A DNA stretch of 9,623 bases, taken from NCBI GenBank assembly GCA_027364825.1, contig DAHXOM010000327.1, positions 1 to 9,623 of the forward strand. Direction: 5' to 3'. The stretch comes from a bacterium (lineage in GTDB: Bacteria > JAMCPX01). Positions 7,445 through 9,623 of the stretch are shown piece by piece; positions within the stretch are counted from its first letter, which is position 1, and every line of letters starts with the position of its first letter. The position numbers and the translations under genes were made by a program. Below the pieces are notes generated by a model. It was not told the DNA's origin. It worked only from the letters and a program-made list of their open reading frames with translations, and made no database searches.

Positions 7445-8027
7445 ACGAATACACCTGTATATAGATAACGATTTGAGTGTTCCTGAGAAACAGGCATTTG
7501 AAAGAGAGCTGTCGGAAAACCGGCAATTGTTTCATGACTATACGAAAATGTCCGGCCTTTTAAAGCTTGCGGAAAAACAATATGGGCAAACACAGTCGCC
7601 CTCGGATATAACCGATAGAATACTGGGAACAATAGCACACCGGGAGAGGTCTTATGATGCATTGCGACAGGTTTTAAGGATAGCCGCTGTACTGGCAATC
7701 GTGGTATTGACAGGGAGTGGGATTTTTACGTATGTGCACAGGACGGCTAATTTAGTAAAAATAACGTTCAACGTATCCCTGCCGGATGCTCAAAAGGTTT
7801 ATCTGCTCGGAACATTCAATAAATGGGGTAATGTCCCGGAGCAATTACAAAAGACCGGCAACGGCTCGTTTTCTCTGACCCTTAAATTGAAGCCCGGTAT
7901 CTACCAGTATGTTTACAAGGTTAATGACAATGAAATACTTCCGGACCCGCATGCTCAACTTTATACGAATGATGGATTCGGACAAAGGAACGCGGTCCTC
8001 ATTGTAAAAAATACAAGACGCTCATAA
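7437..8027 (+). CDS. Membrane anti-sigma-like protein with periplasmic CBM48/AMPK-type glycogen-binding fold
   Basis: Probable partner and inhibitor of the sigma factor just upstream, which it overlaps by 8 bases. The cytoplasmic part (about 1-79) resembles a short anti-sigma domain (IHLYIDNDLSVPEKQAFERELSEN) but lacks the HxxxCxxC zinc motif; the whole 196-residue protein has no cysteine. One membrane helix spans about 80-100. The outer part (about 106-192) looks like a CBM48/AMPK-beta glycogen-recognition module: KVYLLGTFNKWGNVP, then GSFSLTLKLKPGIYQYVYKVND, then LPDPHAQLYTND. Trp130 matches the first sugar-stacking Trp of AMPK-beta, but the second (in GxWxxDP) is replaced by Ile167/Leu168, so sugar binding is uncertain. 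The topology (N-in, module in periplasm) is inferred. The anti-sigma role rests on position and N-terminal style; the E-set fold call is firmer than true carbohydrate binding. Confidence 0.82.
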   Translation: MDKRIHLYIDNDLSVPEKQAFERELSENRQLFHDYTKMSGLLKLAEKQYGQTQSPSDITDRILGTIAHRERSYDALRQVLRIAAVLAIVVLTGSGIFTYVHRTANLVKITFNVSLPDAQKVYLLGTFNKWGNVPEQLQKTGNGSFSLTLKLKPGIYQYVYKVNDNEILPDPHAQLYTNDGFGQRNAVLIVKNTRRS

Positions 8028-8507
8028 TCCCGGGGAGTCTGACGGTAAGTAACCGATCCCCTGCAAAATGGTTTTCAGACGATCGGTACAGGTGCTTGAC
8101 ATGAGATAGATCTTACATGTTTTACATTCCATGGAATCTTTTCTGCACGTTACTTTCTTGAATGTCCAGCACGGCTTGCTGCTATCAAGGTATACGGGAC
8201 ATTTTCTCCTATCCTTTTTACTGCATGGCTTTATCTCCCAGCACGGCAGCAATGCGAACAACCTGCGGATGCCCTCAAGGTTGAGCCCGACATCCTTTAT
8301 CATGTGCCTCATACATTTTACACGTTCAAGATCCGCAGCGGAATAGTATCGTCTGCCGGACTTTGTTTTATACGGTATTAACACCCCGTGATGTTCATAC
8401 ATCCTTAACGTAGGAGCAGAAAGTTTTAATTTTTCAGATGCCTGGCCTATGGAATACAACTTTTCCAACATTGTACTGCTGTCCTGTTTGTCTTTTGTTT
8501 TTTTCAT
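8022..8507 (-). CDS. MerR-family transcriptional regulator with C-terminal CW-type cysteine cluster
   Basis: Predicted DNA-binding regulator of 161 residues. The N-terminal winged helix-turn-helix (about 16-84) has the MerR pattern YSIGQASEKLKLSAPTLRMY, GRRYYSAADLERV and GLNLEGIRRLF; the last part recalls the HspR-like branch. Instead of a long dimerisation helix, the C-terminal half holds eight cysteines (89, 95, 103, 113, 121, 128, 131, 140), including two CW pairs (CWEIKPC, CPVY, KPCW) and a CKTC motif. This suggests binding of zinc, another metal or an Fe-S cluster, hence metal or redox sensing; the ligand is not decided by sequence. The ATG at 8507 follows GAGAG with a 5-base gap; an alternative ATG at 8471 (MLEKLYS) would remove 12 charged residues. 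It lies 16 bases after the MBL gene, probably in one operon, and converges with the anti-sigma gene, overlapping it by 6 bases. Confidence 0.88.
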   Translation of the reverse strand: MKKTKDKQDSSTMLEKLYSIGQASEKLKLSAPTLRMYEHHGVLIPYKTKSGRRYYSAADLERVKCMRHMIKDVGLNLEGIRRLFALLPCWEIKPCSKKDRRKCPVYLDSSKPCWTFKKVTCRKDSMECKTCKIYLMSSTCTDRLKTILQGIGYLPSDSPGL

Positions 8508-8523
8508 TCGAGCTCTCGTATTT

Positions 8524-9399
8524 TTACTTATCTTCTATAACGGCTTTCACCTTTGCCTGCAGGTTAATCGTGTATGCCCTTTCGGGTTGTCCGCCCCCGG
8601 ACTTCGCATAATCTTCGTTCTTTATTCGTTGAACAACACCTTGAATAGTGCCGTCTTCCCGGTAATAAGCCCTGATCTTTTCGATAAACACTTGAGTCGC
8701 TTGCAGGGAGTTTATAAAAAACCGGCCGGCCTCTTCGCCTTCGATAACAGGCCCGTGACCTGTAGCTATATAGTCAACAGGATATTGCGTTAATATAGTA
8801 AGGCTGCTGACATACGATTTATAACTGGCAAGAAATTCCGGAAGAATCTCTCCCGATGGCAATCTTATCCCTGCAGCTTCGCCGGTAAACATGATCCTCT
8901 GATTCCTGAGATAATAACATAAAGAATCCCTTGTATGTCCCGGGGTGTATATTACCTCGAGATCGTCGTCCCCTGTATAAAAATGCTCTCCTCCCCTCAG
9001 CGGTATATCAAGCTGAAACGGCCTGAAACCGATTTCCGGATCATGGATATTCATCATTTCTTCCCCATCCTGATTGAGGGATGTTATTAGTTCTACAGCA
9101 TGGCTGCTACGCATAATATCATCTATTGTGTAGTAACCGCCTATTTTAAACCCGGGGAGGAATCGTTTTAGATACGAGACAGAGCCAAGATGATCATAAT
9201 GACTATGGGTAAGAAAAGCATACAGGGGAACATTATTCTGCGTTAAACAAGGAAGAATTTCTTTTGCATATACAGGCCCCATCATGGTCATGCCGGTATC
9301 TATCAAAACACAGAGCTTTGAGCCCGTAATTAAATATACAGGTATCATTACATTGCCCAGCAAAGAGACAGCCTTTGTTATTTTATAGGTCGCTTCCAT
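8524..9399 (-). CDS. MBL-fold (metallo-beta-lactamase superfamily) metal-dependent hydrolase
   Basis: Predicted cytoplasmic hydrolase of about 291 residues with the dinuclear metal site of the glyoxalase II-like MBL fold. Counted from the ATG at 9399, the motifs are VLIDTGM, THSHYDHLGS (His65, His67, Asp69, His70), TPGHTRDSLCYYL (His155), FTGEAAG and ATGHGPVIEG (His215). The position that normally holds the metal-bridging Asp is Glu174. A C-terminal ~70-residue helical extension (about 220-291) follows the fold. The substrate cannot be told: glyoxalase-, thioesterase- or lactonase-like activity are all possible. I prefer the ATG at 9399 because the longer TTG start at 9423 adds only eight residues and neither has a clear Shine-Dalgarno. 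No signal peptide is seen. The MerR-type gene follows after 16 bases, so the enzyme may belong to that regulator's response. Confidence 0.87.
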   Translation of the reverse strand: MEATYKITKAVSLLGNVMIPVYLITGSKLCVLIDTGMTMMGPVYAKEILPCLTQNNVPLYAFLTHSHYDHLGSVSYLKRFLPGFKIGGYYTIDDIMRSSHAVELITSLNQDGEEMMNIHDPEIGFRPFQLDIPLRGGEHFYTGDDDLEVIYTPGHTRDSLCYYLRNQRIMFTGEAAGIRLPSGEILPEFLASYKSYVSSLTILTQYPVDYIATGHGPVIEGEEAGRFFINSLQATQVFIEKIRAYYREDGTIQGVVQRIKNEDYAKSGGGQPERAYTINLQAKVKAVIEDK

Positions 9400-9453
9400 A
9401 ACAATGATTTTTAATAGTTGCAAAGATAAAAAAAAGCAAACGATGGCTTCGTG

Positions 9454-9479
9454 AGTGTATTTAATTGCAAAACTACACT
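9454..9479. promoter_or_regulatory. Inverted repeat AGTGTA-N14-TACACT, possible operator
   Basis: AGTGTA (9454-9459) and TACACT (9474-9479) are exact reverse complements 14 bases apart. After one mismatch the next two bases on each side also pair, giving 8 of 9 matching positions per arm. The dyad covers the -10 and most of the spacer of the candidate minus-strand promoter upstream of the MBL gene. A dimeric regulator such as the neighbouring MerR-type protein could bind here; that link is inferred from position. Confidence 0.35.
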
Positions 9480-9487
9480 GTTGCCAA
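9459..9487 (-). promoter_or_regulatory. Candidate sigma-70-type promoter for the MBL-merR pair
   Basis: On the minus strand TTGGCA (9482-9487; 5 of 6 matches to TTGACA) is followed after 17 bases by TTAAAT (9459-9464; 4 of 6 matches to TATAAT). Transcription would start near 9452, about 50 bases before the ATG at 9399. The region is AT-rich, where chance matches are common, so this is only a candidate. Confidence 0.3.
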
Positions 9488-9610
9488 TGTTTAAAAAAAC
9501 TGTTATATTAATTGTAATTATTGTTTAACCGCGGCATGGTGTTAGATTTTTGTTAAAAAGGTTATTATATTTGAAAGTTGCAGGGATTTTCAGTTTTTTA
9601 AAAGGAAATT

Positions 9611-9623
9611 ATGATTGTTATAT
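9611..9623 (+). CDS. Possible start of a further gene, cut by the window edge
   Basis: An ATG at 9611 is preceded by AAGGA (9602-9606), well spaced for a Shine-Dalgarno. Only four codons (Met-Ile-Val-Ile) are visible before the window ends, so neither the frame nor the product can be judged. The orientation would make it divergent from the MBL-merR pair. Confidence 0.3.

Larger units (their letters stand above)
9424..9610. other. AT-rich divergent intergenic region
   Basis: This stretch lies between the minus-strand MBL gene and a possible plus-strand gene at the right edge, so it probably carries promoters for both directions. Apart from the minus-strand candidate promoter and the dyad it contains A/T runs and short imperfect repeats (for example TAATT-GT-AATTA at 9509-9520). 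I cannot defend a plus-strand promoter with good -35 and -10 boxes. Confidence 0.4.

Noticed and set aside
8002..8016. TTGTA-AAAAA-TACAA inverted repeat.
   Set aside because: Only a 5-bp A/T-rich stem within coding sequence; likely chance.
8032..8061. Nested stem GGGGA...TCCCC around CGGT-AAGTA-ACCG, possibly a bidirectional terminator.
   Set aside because: The stems are short with an uneven internal loop, no T-run follows on the plus strand, and the minus-strand T-run is over 20 bases away. It lies within the merR coding end.
8449..8793. 114-residue plus-strand open frame.
   Set aside because: Antisense to the merR start and the MBL C-terminus, both of which have clear family motifs; no Shine-Dalgarno or domain.
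9400..9423. TTG start extending the MBL protein by eight residues.
   Set aside because: It lacks a Shine-Dalgarno and uses a rare start; the ATG at 9399 better fits the start of the fold, though the longer form cannot be excluded.

Overview
The window looks like chromosomal DNA of a Gram-negative bacterium of moderate GC content. The Gram-negative call rests on an outer-membrane (Wza-type) polysaccharide export lipoprotein next to an inner-membrane chain-length/tyrosine-kinase protein. The frequent ATA and AGG codons, the purH-purD pairing and the CW-rich MerR regulator would fit a deltaproteobacterium-like (Desulfobacterota or Nitrospirota) lineage. That placement is a guess from style, not an identification. 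I see no insertion sequence, tRNA, rRNA or CRISPR array.

Layout. Bases 1-8027 are one tightly packed plus-strand run: purH (5' end cut off by the window), purD, a Wza-like export lipoprotein, a Wzc-like co-polymerase fused to a BY-kinase, a CpsB/YwqE-type PHP phosphatase, an ECF sigma factor, and a membrane anti-sigma-like protein whose outer part is a CBM48/AMPK-type glycogen-binding fold. purD and the export gene overlap as ATGA, the export and kinase genes as TAATG, and the sigma and anti-sigma genes by 8 bases. The only sizeable gap (6015-6082) holds a perfect 10-bp GC-rich hairpin. Bases 8022-9399 form a convergent minus-strand pair: an MBL-fold hydrolase followed by a MerR-family regulator with a cluster of eight cysteines. 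The two strands' operons overlap by 6 bases at their 3' ends. The last 200 bases are AT-rich and intergenic, with a candidate minus-strand promoter, a 6-bp-arm dyad over it, and a plausible start of another plus-strand gene at the right edge.

How the genes may work together. PurH and PurD are housekeeping purine synthesis enzymes. The next five genes read as a polysaccharide export and control module. The lipoprotein would form the outer-membrane exit, the Wzc-like protein would set chain length and cycle through phosphorylation of its Tyr-rich tail, and the PHP phosphatase would reverse that. The sigma/anti-sigma pair could report carbohydrate or envelope state back to transcription. No glycosyltransferase, flippase or polymerase is present, so the sugar-building genes must lie elsewhere. 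The anti-sigma protein with a periplasmic carbohydrate-module fold, placed directly behind a polysaccharide exporter, is the most interesting candidate in the window.
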